From JAFANK01 sp036741695 (lineage in GTDB: Bacteria > Vulcanimicrobiota > Vulcanimicrobiia > Eremiobacterales > Eremiobacteraceae): DNA of 53,724 nt. Below are positions 1 to 8,094 of the stretch, piece after piece (within the stretch, counting starts at the first letter, position 1; the number at the start of each line of letters is the position of its first letter). The stretch spans positions 1-53,724 of the forward strand of contig DAINRU010000013.1 in assembly GCA_036741695.1 (NCBI GenBank). Reading direction: 5' to 3'. The position numbers and the translations under genes are program-made. The notes below the pieces were generated by a model, which ran no database searches, was not told the DNA's origin, and worked only from the letters and a program-made list of their open reading frames with translations.

Positions 1-238
1 CAATCAGAAAATAAAAGGTGTATACATAAGCCACAGCACCTATGATGTGGAAAAACAACGGGGCGCCTCTCGTGCCATAATTCCAGAACACAGCAAACGC
101 TACCGCGAGACAGCTTCCCGGTATGGCCAACCAGTCCGACTTCCGCAGTTGTAGACCGCCACGTGGTTGAGCGCTCCAGAGCAGCTTCTCGCCGTCGGTC
201 ACATAGCGGTCGAATATTGGCTTGTCGCTATCAAGCAC
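1..238 (-). CDS. Partial membrane protein, N-terminal part (PH-domain-like family)
   Basis: The gene runs off the left edge, so only about 79 N-terminal residues are present. Reading from a GTG at 238 the frame stays open and contains GEKLLWSAQPRGGLQLRKSD followed by two hydrophobic segments, one starting at WLAIPGSCLAVAFAVF and one at FFHIIGAVAYVYTFYFL. An 'LLWS.QPR.GL.LR..D' start before two helices is typical of small bacterial membrane proteins with a PH-like domain; the family is named from memory. The GTG overlaps the end of the upstream hydrolase gene by 8 bases, which suggests translational coupling. Function is unknown. Confidence 0.55.
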   Translation of the reverse strand, partial: MLDSDKPIFDRYVTDGEKLLWSAQPRGGLQLRKSDWLAIPGSCLAVAFAVFWNYGTRGAPLFFHIIGAVAYVYTFYFLI

Positions 239-1061
239 AGTCTTGGCTCTGAATGAATGTCGAGACCGCGTGGTTGAAGAACTCGGGGTTGTCCACGTTG
301 GGTAGGTGACCGGCGTGAGGTACCACGGTCACCTGCGATGGTTCGCGTAACGAATACGCGATCTCCGCGCTGCGTTCGTAGGGCGCGATCGCATCATCGC
401 GCTCGCCCCACATGACAAGCGTGGGTACGGCGATGCGCGGAAGAAGATCCCGGTAATCTCCCGTCCATGTCACCCGCGTGGCAGCTTTATAGACCTCAAG
501 CGGGATCGAGGCCATGCCCGCACGCACGAACTCGACGTGTTCCGAAGAGGCGTCTGGGCGAAGCACGCCCGGCGCCCGCGAGCGGGCGAACTCCTCGATG
601 CCGAGCGCGTCGAGCGTGCGGACGCGCTCGTCGATCGACTCCGCCCCGCCGGGATAGAAGGCAAAGGTATCGACCAGGATCAGCGAGCGAACGCGTTCCG
701 AAGCCTGTGCGTAGCATTCAAGCGCGACCACGCCGCCGAGCGAGCAGCCGCACAGATGGGCGGACGCGAGCCCGCAGGCATCGAGCACGGCGAAGAGGTC
801 GCGCGCAAACGCGGAGCGCGAAATGGCTTGAGCAGCGTTCGCGCCGCGAGCGAGCGACGCAGCGGGCGGCACATCAGATCGGCCATAGCCGCGATAGTCG
901 ATCGCGATGCAGCGCAAGGACGGAGCGAGCGCGAGCATCTGACGGCGCCATATCTCGGCGGTCGAACCGACGCCATGTAAGAAAACGACGGGCGGGCCCG
1001 AGCCGGCGTGGGAATAGGCGATGCGCAGCCCGTCAGAAGTCGCAAACGAGATGCCATGCAT
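231..1061 (-). CDS. Alpha/beta hydrolase (3-oxoadipate enol-lactonase-like)
   Basis: A 276-residue alpha/beta hydrolase fold enzyme. The oxyanion motif is FLHG at 27-30, and the nucleophile elbow is GCSLGG with Ser107. The acid is Asp222 or Asp223 in WGERDD, and the histidine is His252 in HAGH, giving a complete triad. The spacing and the YRGYGRSD segment at 56-63 resemble 3-oxoadipate enol-lactonases and related carboxylic ester or C-C bond hydrolases. Nothing nearby points to an aromatic degradation pathway, so the substrate is open. There is no signal peptide, so it is cytoplasmic. It is divergent from the aminotransferase gene at 1144 and overlaps the next gene on its own strand. Confidence 0.85.
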   Translation of the reverse strand: MHGISFATSDGLRIAYSHAGSGPPVVFLHGVGSTAEIWRRQMLALAPSLRCIAIDYRGYGRSDVPPAASLARGANAAQAISRSAFARDLFAVLDACGLASAHLCGCSLGGVVALECYAQASERVRSLILVDTFAFYPGGAESIDERVRTLDALGIEEFARSRAPGVLRPDASSEHVEFVRAGMASIPLEVYKAATRVTWTGDYRDLLPRIAVPTLVMWGERDDAIAPYERSAEIAYSLREPSQVTVVPHAGHLPNVDNPEFFNHAVSTFIQSQDCA

Positions 1062-1143
1062 GCGCGACTAAAATTCGCGCGACCACCTAAGACGCCTGCG
1101 CTGCAAAGGGGCCACGTTTGGCAATCGGCGAAGGCACGGCATC

Positions 1144-2418
1144 ATGATGACGCACGAGGCACAAGACCAGGCGTCGCTTTTCGACGCTGTCTACGCAGCC
1201 TATAAGGAATTCATCAACCCGCCGCTGGCCAGGTTCATGAAGATCGCCGGGGCCGGCGTGGAGATGGAATCGCGCGGCTGCAAGGTCTACGATCATACCG
1301 GCAAGGCCTACCTCGATTTCTGCGGCGGCTACGGTGTGTTCACCCTGGGCTACATGCATCCACGCGTCGTCGCGGCAGTCCGCGAGCAGCTCGACCACAT
1401 GGCGCTATCCTCGCGCGTCCTCTTCAACGCCAAGACCGCCGCGCTCGCCAAGGCCCTCGCCGATCTGGCACCGGGCGATCTCAAGATCACGTTTTTCTCC
1501 AATAGCGGCACGGAAGCGGTGGAAGCGGCGCTCAAACTGGCGCGCCTGTCCACCAAGCGCAAGCACATCGTCTCCACCTTCAACGGCTATCACGGCAAGA
1601 CCATGGGGAGCCTCACGGCCACCGGCCGCGACGTCTTCAAAGAGAAGTTCGAGCCGCTCGTCCCTGAGTTCGAACATGTGCCGTTCGGTGACTTAAGCGC
1701 GCTCGATCAGGCGCTGAACGGCGCGGCTGCGTTCATCGTGGAACCGGTCCAGTGCGAAGGCGGCGTCATCCTCCCACCCGACGGGTATCTGCGCGGCGCG
1801 CGCGAGCTGTGCACCAAGCACGGCGCGCTGTTCATCGCCGACGAAGTGCAGACAGGTCTTGGACGCACAGGGTATCTGTGGGGCGTCGACGCCGAAAAGG
1901 TCGTGCCCGATATCATGACGGTCGCCAAAGGTCTCTCGGGCGGCGTCATCCCCATCGGCGCCACGATCGCCCGCCACGACGTGTGGATGCGTGCGTTCGG
2001 CGACTCGCCGCTCTTGCACACGTCGACGTTCGGCGGCAATCCGCTGGCCTGCACCGCAGGCCTCGCCGCGCTCGACGTGCTTGTCGACGAACGGCTCGTC
2101 GAGAAATCGCGGACGCAAGGTGCGTATCTGCTCGAGCAAGCCCGCAAGTTGCAAGCGCGCTTCCCAGAGGTCATCGACTCGGTGCGCGGACGGGGCCTCG
2201 TGGTCGGGCTCGAGCTGCGACACGAGGGCTACGGCGGCGTCATCATCCCCGAATCGCTGCGGTTGGGCCTCACCGCCGCGTACACGCTCAACCAGCAGCG
2301 CGTGATCCGCCTCGAGCCGCCGCTGATCGTCACACGCGCAGAGATCGACGAAGCGATGGCGATCCTGGCACAGGCCGTGGCCAAAGCCAAAGACAAGTTG
2401 GGAGCGCTGTCCGCCTGA
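1144..2418 (+). CDS. Class III aminotransferase, putrescine/ornithine aminotransferase-like
   Basis: A 424-residue PLP-dependent fold-type I class III aminotransferase. The Schiff-base lysine is Lys262 in TVAKGLSGG, and Asp233 in ADEVQTGLGRTG, 29 residues earlier, contacts the pyridine nitrogen. FFSNSGTEAVEAALKLAR is the cofactor phosphate region, and HTSTFGGNPLAC is the usual late motif. By recall the whole chain resembles E. coli putrescine aminotransferase (YgjG), but acetylornithine, ornithine or 4-aminobutyrate substrates cannot be excluded. A GAAGG ribosome site lies 9 bases before ATG 1144. The stop overlaps the start of the SRPBCC gene (ATGA), so this heads an operon continuing to lysS. 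Confidence 0.88.
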   Translation: MMTHEAQDQASLFDAVYAAYKEFINPPLARFMKIAGAGVEMESRGCKVYDHTGKAYLDFCGGYGVFTLGYMHPRVVAAVREQLDHMALSSRVLFNAKTAALAKALADLAPGDLKITFFSNSGTEAVEAALKLARLSTKRKHIVSTFNGYHGKTMGSLTATGRDVFKEKFEPLVPEFEHVPFGDLSALDQALNGAAAFIVEPVQCEGGVILPPDGYLRGARELCTKHGALFIADEVQTGLGRTGYLWGVDAEKVVPDIMTVAKGLSGGVIPIGATIARHDVWMRAFGDSPLLHTSTFGGNPLACTAGLAALDVLVDERLVEKSRTQGAYLLEQARKLQARFPEVIDSVRGRGLVVGLELRHEGYGGVIIPESLRLGLTAAYTLNQQRVIRLEPPLIVTRAEIDEAMAILAQAVAKAKDKLGALSA

Positions 2419-2861
2419 TGCCGTATGTCGAGACGTCCATCGAGATCAGGGCACCGCGACGCACGATCTACGAACTGGCCAAGGACATGGAGCACTATTC
2501 CGACTTCATGCCCGACGTCGAGTATGTGAAGATCCTCAAGAGAGACGGCAACACCACGACGACGCGCTGGAAGACGCTCGTGGAAGAGGCCCCCATCGAG
2601 TGGACCGAAGTCGACGTGTTCGACGACGTCAACACGCGCATCGACTATCGCCTCATCGAAGGCGATCTCGATAAATTCGAAGGCGCCTGGACGTTCGACG
2701 AAAGTGACGGCGTCACGAAGGTCGTGCTGGGCGTTGATTACGATTTCGGCGTGCCGACGCTGGCCGAGCTCATCGGACCGATTCTGCAGAAGAAGGTCGA
2801 AGAGAACTCAGCTATGATGCTGCAGGCGCTCAAAGACCGCTGCGAAGCCCACCAAAAGTAA
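2418..2861 (+). CDS. SRPBCC (START/Bet v1-like) family protein
   Basis: A 147-residue single-domain protein. The opening 'YVETSIEIRAPRRTIYELAKDME' and the following YSDFMPDV are the usual first strand and helices of polyketide-cyclase/COQ10-type SRPBCC proteins, which fold around a hydrophobic ligand cavity. The long C-terminal helix near residues 120-145 (KKVEENSAMMLQALKDRC) closes the cavity in this fold. No catalytic residues can be assigned. Its start overlaps the aminotransferase stop by one base, so the two are probably co-translated. A role in holding a hydrophobic substrate for the neighbouring reductase is inference. Confidence 0.75.
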   Translation: MPYVETSIEIRAPRRTIYELAKDMEHYSDFMPDVEYVKILKRDGNTTTTRWKTLVEEAPIEWTEVDVFDDVNTRIDYRLIEGDLDKFEGAWTFDESDGVTKVVLGVDYDFGVPTLAELIGPILQKKVEENSAMMLQALKDRCEAHQK

Positions 2862-2945
2862 CAGCCCGGCCGGGCCGCCTGCCAGGACAGCCATCGCCTT
2901 CCTGCGAAATCAACGATTTCCCGGACCCCTATACATCCGAGGTAC

Positions 2946-4058
2946 TTGGTGCGTAAGTTCGGTTTCATCATCCACCCCCTGTCCTACGACGACGTCCTCC
3001 GCTACGAGCCTAAGGCCGCCGGCAAAGGCCTGCCGCTCATCCGCAAGATCCTCGAATGGCTGCCGCAGTACGTGGTCTCCGAGATCACAGGCGTGCGCAG
3101 CGCGACGACGGGCGAGGAGATCGTAGGCTACTTCATCGGCGTGCCGCTCTTGCCCGATCAGTTCCTGGAGCTGCCGCGCGGCGAAGTCATGGCGCGCATC
3201 ATCAAGGGCGCCAATCTCGCCGCCGAACTGGGCTGCGGCATCGTCGGACTGGGCGGCTTCACGGCCGTCGTCGGCGACGGCGGGCCGACGATCGCTGAGA
3301 ACTGCCCGATCGCCGTCACCTCGGGCAATTCGTACACCATCGCCGCCGCCATGCAGAGCCTGTTCCGCGGCGCGCGCGAGTTGGACGTCGATGTGCCGAA
3401 TGCGACGGCCGTCGTCGTCGGGGCGACCGGCAGCATCGGATCGGCCTGCGCGCAGATCCTCGCCAACAAAGTCTCCCACGTGACCCTCGCCGCGCGCAAC
3501 GCGACGCGGCTCGCCAAACTCACCCATGCCATGCAGCCGCACGTCCACGCCAAACTCGGCTGGACGATTGACATCGCCGAAGCGGTGCAGCACGCGGACC
3601 TCGTGCTCACCGCCACTGCCGCCCTCTCAAACGTGATCGAGCCAGAGGATCTCAAACCCGGCGCAGTCGTCTGCGAAGTGTCGCTGCCGCACGACGTCTC
3701 ACGGCGGGTCGCGACCGAACGCGACGACGTGCTCGTGACCGAGGGTGGCAACATCCGCGTCCCCGGCGACGTCGACTTCCATTTCGATTTCGGCCTCCCG
3801 CCTAAAACGTCGCTCGCCTGCATGGCCGAGACGATGATCCTGACGCTGGAGAACCGGATGGTTGATTATTCGCTCGGCCGCGGCGTCAATCTCGAGAAGG
3901 TGCTCGAGATCGAACGTCTGGCCGACAAGCACGGTTTCGAGGTCGCCGGTATGCGGGCGTTCGACAAGGAAGTCACGCCGGACATGATCGCACGGACGCG
4001 GGAACGTGCGCGAACAGCGCGCCTGCAGGCGCTCCCCGCCGGCGTCGCCCTTTTATGA
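2946..4058 (+). CDS. Acyl-ACP reductase-like NAD(P)-dependent oxidoreductase
   Basis: A 370-residue protein resembling cyanobacterial long-chain acyl-ACP reductase (AAR), which reduces acyl thioesters to aldehydes. The start FGFIIHPLS matches the AAR opening 'FGLIGHLTS'. TSGNSYTIAAA corresponds to the AAR TGNTHTA segment. The Rossmann motif is VGATGSIGSACAQIL near 157-171. Cys292 in TSLACMAETMI aligns with the catalytic cysteine region 'MFACFAEAILLEFE' of AAR. The start is either TTG 2946 or, better, GTG 2949, which has GAGG six bases upstream. It overlaps the next gene by ATGA. No aldehyde-deformylating oxygenase is present, so alkane synthesis is not implied. Automated tools may label it a shikimate-dehydrogenase-like protein. 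Confidence 0.7.
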   Translation: MVRKFGFIIHPLSYDDVLRYEPKAAGKGLPLIRKILEWLPQYVVSEITGVRSATTGEEIVGYFIGVPLLPDQFLELPRGEVMARIIKGANLAAELGCGIVGLGGFTAVVGDGGPTIAENCPIAVTSGNSYTIAAAMQSLFRGARELDVDVPNATAVVVGATGSIGSACAQILANKVSHVTLAARNATRLAKLTHAMQPHVHAKLGWTIDIAEAVQHADLVLTATAALSNVIEPEDLKPGAVVCEVSLPHDVSRRVATERDDVLVTEGGNIRVPGDVDFHFDFGLPPKTSLACMAETMILTLENRMVDYSLGRGVNLEKVLEIERLADKHGFEVAGMRAFDKEVTPDMIARTRERARTARLQALPAGVALL

Positions 4059-4975
4059 AGAGAATCGTCTCCGTCAGCTTGGGATCGTCGACGCGCGATC
4101 ATCAGGTCGAAGTCGAATGGCTAGGCGAACGGCTGGACATCCGGCGCATCGGTTTTGACGGATCGCTCGACCGCGCGATTGCAGCGCTGCGCGAGCTCGA
4201 TGGCACGGTGGACGCGATCGGCCTGGGCGGCATCGACGTCTATCTCTACGCCGGCAAACACCGCTTCGCGTTGCGCGACGGCCTGCGCATGCTCGAAGCA
4301 GTGCATACAACGCCGGTGGTCGACGGCAGCGGGCTCAAGAACACGCTCGAGCGCGAGACCATCGCCTACTTGCAAAAACAGGGGATCGTCGACTTTCGCG
4401 GGTTGCCCGTGCTCATGGTGAGCGCGCTCGACCGCTTCGGCATGGCGCAAGCGCTCGTCGCCGCCGGCGCCGACGTCACGTTCGGCGACTTCATCTTCGC
4501 TCTGGGTCTGGATAAGCCGGTCACAACCTTGCCCGAATTCGAGGCGCTGGCTGAACGCTATCTACCCGACGCGTGCAAGCTGCCATTCCAATTCTTCTAT
4601 CCGACCGGCAAGAAGCAAGAGCGGCCGCCCGAACCGAAGTTCCCGCAGTACTACCAAGCGGCGCGCCTCATCGCCGGCGACTTCCACTTCATCCGCCAGA
4701 ACATGCCCGACGACCTGAGCGGCAAGACCATCATCACCAACACGGTGACGGTGCAGAACGTGGACGAACTGCGCAGCCGCCATCTGGCGCGTCTGGTGAC
4801 GACCACGCCCAATCTGGGCGGGCGCTCGTTCGGCACCAACGTCATGGAAGCCGCGCTCCTGGCGATCTTGGGCAAACGCTGGGAAGACGTCAGCGACGAC
4901 GATTACCGCGCGCTGCTCGCCCGGCTTGATTTCCGACCGTACGTGCACGACCTCGTCGCGCACGCCACCACCTAA
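4055..4975 (+). CDS. Conserved protein often labelled quinate 5-dehydrogenase; function unknown
   Basis: A 306-residue protein. I recognise the family from the start MKRIVSVSLGSSTRDH, then AIGLGGIDVYLYAG at about 55-68 and VVDGSGLKNTLERE at about 88-101. Automatic annotation often calls such proteins quinate 5-dehydrogenase, but I see no classical glycine-rich dinucleotide motif, so that name is weakly founded. The C-terminal half has IITNTVTVQNVDEL and TTPNLGGRSFGTNVMEAAL. It overlaps the acyl-ACP-reductase-like gene by four bases, so the two very likely act together. No signal peptide or membrane segment is visible. Confidence 0.6.
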   Translation: MKRIVSVSLGSSTRDHQVEVEWLGERLDIRRIGFDGSLDRAIAALRELDGTVDAIGLGGIDVYLYAGKHRFALRDGLRMLEAVHTTPVVDGSGLKNTLERETIAYLQKQGIVDFRGLPVLMVSALDRFGMAQALVAAGADVTFGDFIFALGLDKPVTTLPEFEALAERYLPDACKLPFQFFYPTGKKQERPPEPKFPQYYQAARLIAGDFHFIRQNMPDDLSGKTIITNTVTVQNVDELRSRHLARLVTTTPNLGGRSFGTNVMEAALLAILGKRWEDVSDDDYRALLARLDFRPYVHDLVAHATT

Positions 4976-4987
4976 GAAGGGGACCCC

Positions 4988-5497
4988 ATGACCGAAAAAG
5001 AGACCGTCGTCACCGAAGAAGGTCTGCGCAAGCTCGAGGGCGAGCTCGAGGAACTGAAAACCGTTCACCGCAAAGAGGTGAACGACCGCATCCGCCAGGC
5101 CAAAGAGTTCGGCGACATCTCGGAAAACGCCGAGTACGAGGACGCCAAGCAAGAGCAGGCGTTCATCGAAGGCCGCATTATGAAGCTCGAAGCGATGATC
5201 CGCAACGCCAAGATCATCCATGAGGGCGAAGGTGGGGCCGACGAGGTCCACCTGGGCAGCACCGTGAAGCTAAAAAATCTCAACACCGGCTCCGAGAACG
5301 AATACACCATCGTGGGCAGCGCCGAGAGCGATCCGCCCAACGCCAAGATCTCCAACGAATCGCCGATCGGCAAAGCCGTGGTCGGTGCCAAACCCGGGCA
5401 GACCGTCGTCGCGACCGCCCCATCGGGAGAGATACAGCTCAGGATCTTGAGCATACGGGCAAATCGCAGAGGCGGCTCTAAAGCACGAAGCAAGTGA
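4988..5497 (+). CDS. greA: Transcription elongation factor GreA
   Basis: A 169-residue GreA. The N-terminal coiled coil carries the acidic tip FGDISENAEYEDAKQEQ, where Asp43 and Glu46 correspond to the pair that coordinates the second magnesium in the RNA polymerase active site and stimulates transcript cleavage. The C-terminal FKBP-like domain contains VHLGSTVKLKNL and SPIGKAVVGAKPGQTV. The sequence ends in a short basic tail (RRGGSKARSK). An AAGGGG ribosome site precedes ATG 4988. The stop overlaps the lysS start (GTGA), so the two genes are coupled. Confidence 0.95.
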   Translation: MTEKETVVTEEGLRKLEGELEELKTVHRKEVNDRIRQAKEFGDISENAEYEDAKQEQAFIEGRIMKLEAMIRNAKIIHEGEGGADEVHLGSTVKLKNLNTGSENEYTIVGSAESDPPNAKISNESPIGKAVVGAKPGQTVVATAPSGEIQLRILSIRANRRGGSKARSK

Positions 5498-6990
5498 CCT
5501 CGGACGGCGATACAGGCGCCACCGAGGCCGAACTTATCCGCGCGCGGCGCGCCAAACTCGACGAGCTGCGCAAGGCCGGTCGCGATCCATTCGCACTGAC
5601 CACATTCGAGCGCAGCCATCGAATCGTCGACGTGCGCCTGGCGTTCGATGGGATCGCCGTCGGCGAGCACGCTGGCGCGACGGTGACCGTCGCCGGCAGG
5701 TTGCAACCGATCCGGCGCATGGGCAAAAAGAGCGCCTTCGTCGATATCGCCGACCAGTCGGCGCGCATCCAACTCCACGTCAACGCCGAGACCATGGGTG
5801 AAGGCTTCGAGGTCGTCGACTTGCTCGACCGCGGGGACCTCGTCGGGGCGTGTGGCGAGCCTTTCCGCACGAAGAAAGGCGAGCTCACGATCGCGGTCAA
5901 GGAACTCGTGGTCTTGGCGAAATCACTGCGTCCGCTGCCTGAGAAATGGCATGGCCTGGTGGATCCCGAGGCGCGTTACCGGCGACGCTATCTCGACCTC
6001 ATGGTCAACCGGCCGGTGCTCGACACGATGCTCGCCCGCAGCCAGGTCATCGCCGCCCTGCGGCGCTATCTCGACGACAAGGGCTTCGTCGAGGTCGAGA
6101 CACCCACGCTGCTCACGGTAGCGGGCGGAGCCAACGCGCGCCCGTTCATCACGCATTCGCACGCGCTCGACATCCCATTGCAGCTGCGCATCGCGACCGA
6201 GCTCAACCTCAAGCGTTGCATCGTGGGCGGCATCGAGAAGGTCTATGAGGTCGGCCGCACGTTTCGCAACGAGGGCATCGACCGCACGCATAATCCCGAG
6301 TTCACCATGCTCGAGCTGTATGAAGCCTATACGGACGTCGAGGGCATCCTCACGCTCAGCGAGGGCATGGTGCTGGCCGCGGCCAGAGCCGCGGGCGTGG
6401 GCGACAAGCACGAATACGCTGGCAAAGACATATCGTTCGCGGCGCCGTTCGCGAGATTGCCGTATCTCGAGGCGATGGCGCGGTGGGGCGGCTTCTCGCG
6501 CGATGATGTCCTTGACGAGCACAAGGCCCGCGCCGCCGCCAAACGCCTCAAGCTTGCGATCGAAGCGGGGTCGAGCCATGGCCACGTCATCGATAAGCTG
6601 TTCGCGGCGACGGTCGAGCCGCATCTCGTCAACCCCACCTTCATCACGGATCAGCCGGTGTTGCTGTCTCCGCTCGCCAAGCGCAAGCGCGACGATCCGC
6701 AGCTCGTCGAACGATTCGAGCTCTTCATCTCGAACATGGAGGTCGCCAACGCGTTCTCCGAGCTCAACGATCCCGACGATCAGCGTGAGCGTTTTATGAC
6801 CCAAGCGCGCGAACGTGCCGCGGGGGACGCAGAAGCGCCCGAACCGGACTGGGACTACGTGCACGCGCTCGAGTACGGCATGCCGCCCACCGGGGGCATC
6901 GGCGTCGGCCTGGACCGCCTTATCATGATCCTGACAAATCAGGACTCGATCCGCGACGTGCTGCTCTTCCCGTTGCAAAAGCCCGAATAA
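5494..6990 (+). CDS. lysS: Lysyl-tRNA synthetase, class II
   Basis: A 498-residue class II lysyl-tRNA synthetase, which charges tRNA-Lys. The N-terminal OB-fold anticodon-binding domain spans about residues 60-165 (VTVAGRLQPIRRMGKKSAF). The catalytic core shows motif 2 as FRNEGIDRTHNPEFTMLE and motif 3 as GIGVGLDRLIMIL near the C-terminus, both intact. The start is a GTG at 5494 that overlaps the greA stop by four bases. The pairing greA-lysS is common in bacteria. No attenuator or T-box can be seen upstream because the gene is embedded in the operon. Confidence 0.96.
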   Translation: MTSDGDTGATEAELIRARRAKLDELRKAGRDPFALTTFERSHRIVDVRLAFDGIAVGEHAGATVTVAGRLQPIRRMGKKSAFVDIADQSARIQLHVNAETMGEGFEVVDLLDRGDLVGACGEPFRTKKGELTIAVKELVVLAKSLRPLPEKWHGLVDPEARYRRRYLDLMVNRPVLDTMLARSQVIAALRRYLDDKGFVEVETPTLLTVAGGANARPFITHSHALDIPLQLRIATELNLKRCIVGGIEKVYEVGRTFRNEGIDRTHNPEFTMLELYEAYTDVEGILTLSEGMVLAAARAAGVGDKHEYAGKDISFAAPFARLPYLEAMARWGGFSRDDVLDEHKARAAAKRLKLAIEAGSSHGHVIDKLFAATVEPHLVNPTFITDQPVLLSPLAKRKRDDPQLVERFELFISNMEVANAFSELNDPDDQRERFMTQARERAAGDAEAPEPDWDYVHALEYGMPPTGGIGVGLDRLIMILTNQDSIRDVLLFPLQKPE

Positions 6991-7154
6991 CGCTCGTTTC
7001 CCGGGTACTTAGGCGTCCCTGCCCTACTCAAATATAGGTACTCCCCCCTCGCGCAAATGCGTGGAATCCCGGAATCTCTGGCTCCCCCTTTTGGGCTACT
7101 CTTGGCCCGTGAGTCGCCATCTGGCGCCCACACCAATGATAAGGAGCCAAAACC

Positions 7155-7661
7155 ATGCATCGCGACAGAACCATCAACCATACCATGATCGCCGCACTGG
7201 CCGCTCTGGTGGCCGTGGTCGGCACGGTCTCCAGCGCCCTGGCTTATGAAACGGGCTACGGCCCGGTGCAGCTTGTGACAGCGCAGACGATCGACGATCC
7301 CCCGGGACCCTGCTCGAGCAAAGATACCGCCGCTGGTATCAATCTTGCAGTGTCGCCCCAGTACCCGGAGATCGCTCTCCAAGAGGGCCTCGAAGGTTTC
7401 TCAACGGTCACCTTCACCATGGCACTCGACGGCAGCGTCTCCAACGTGAAGCTCGCCGGCACGTCAGGCAACCGCTTCTTCGATCAGGCGGCGGTCGACG
7501 CGGTGAAGAGCTCTCACTTCACGCCGGAAGTGCACAACTGCTCGAAGATAGCGGGAATCTACGGAATCCCGGTCGTCTTCTCTCAAGCCAGTGCCCCCGA
7601 CTGGCCGAACATCGTGGTTGGCAGCGGGGCCGGTACAGGCGGGCACATCCGCATCAAGTGA
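7155..7661 (+). CDS. Secreted stand-alone TonB C-terminal domain protein
   Basis: A 168-residue exported protein. Residues 1-30 form a signal peptide with a hydrophobic core (MIAALAALVAVVGTV) and a likely cleavage after SSALA. Residues 55-145 match the TonB C-terminal/energy-transducer fold: YPEIALQEGLEGFSTVTFTM, then GSVSNVKLAGTSGNRFFDQAA and AVKSSHFTPEV. Unlike a true TonB there is no membrane anchor followed by a Pro-rich spanner, so it cannot couple proton motive force itself. Two cysteines (in GPCSSK and HNCSK) may form a disulfide. AAGGAG lies eight bases before the ATG. It stands alone rather than with exbBD. Confidence 0.75.
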   Translation: MHRDRTINHTMIAALAALVAVVGTVSSALAYETGYGPVQLVTAQTIDDPPGPCSSKDTAAGINLAVSPQYPEIALQEGLEGFSTVTFTMALDGSVSNVKLAGTSGNRFFDQAAVDAVKSSHFTPEVHNCSKIAGIYGIPVVFSQASAPDWPNIVVGSGAGTGGHIRIK

Positions 7662-7792
7662 CACGCTGAAAAACGAGGACGCTACGATCTATGAAACCAC
7701 TTGCAAACGCCAGCGCTGCGACTCTCCAACGTTCATACACACTAGGGGTCCGAATAGCGCTGGCGGCTTGCTCCAAGAAAGGCAGGAATGAT

Positions 7793-7966
7793 ATGGATTC
7801 TCCGCAGGAACAACGCATGATCCTGGAAGCTCATAGGGCGGCATGGCGCACAAACCTCACCGCATGGTTGGCGGACGACGAGATCCACTTGGATGAGCGC
7901 CCCATCCCGCACGAATTACTGCTCGATATCCCGGTCGACGACATCCCCGTCACGTATCCGAACTAG
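7793..7966 (+). CDS. Small hypothetical protein, 57 residues
   Basis: I do not recognise this protein. The 57 residues include a helical, acidic N-terminal part (MDSPQEQRMILEAHRAAW) and a C-terminal stretch rich in Pro, Ile and Asp (HELLLDIPVDDIPVTYPN). ATG 7793 is chosen because AGGA lies five bases upstream; an upstream in-frame ATG at 7691 would add 34 residues that look non-coding. A clean hairpin-plus-T-tract terminator follows at 8017, consistent with a transcription unit ending here. Confidence 0.5.
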   Translation: MDSPQEQRMILEAHRAAWRTNLTAWLADDEIHLDERPIPHELLLDIPVDDIPVTYPN

Positions 7967-8016
7967 GCGCGAGGGGCCGGAGCCAACACCCTCGCGCCAG
8001 CCTCCGTCCGACCACC

Positions 8017-8041
8017 ATGCCGCATCACCCGCGGCATTTTT
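8017..8041 (+). terminator. Rho-independent terminator after the small hypothetical gene
   Basis: A perfect 7-bp stem, ATGCCGC (8017-8023) and GCGGCAT (8031-8037), with a 7-base loop, runs directly into TTTTT (8037-8041). It ends the unit that includes the 7793 gene and separates it from truA. Confidence 0.8.
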
Positions 8042-8094
8042 GTTGACATCCCGGCTGCAAAGAACTCGCATGGCCGTAGTTGAAGGTCGCCTCG

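Noticed and set aside
1752..2861. Arginine-rich upstream extension of the SRPBCC frame
   Set aside because: It overlaps the aminotransferase in another frame. The SRPBCC start at 2418 explains the family N-terminus.
2910..3593. Minus-strand frame opposite the acyl-ACP-reductase-like gene
   Set aside because: Antisense shadow in high-GC coding DNA; no recognisable motif and no ribosome site.
5923..6978. Minus-strand frame of 351 codons opposite lysS
   Set aside because: Antisense to an unmistakable lysyl-tRNA synthetase; composition is typical of a shadow.
6991..7154. Gap between lysS and the TonB-C gene examined for a riboswitch or tRNA
   Set aside because: Only short imperfect repeats (GGTACT) and a normal ribosome site at 7141; no clover-leaf or known riboswitch core.
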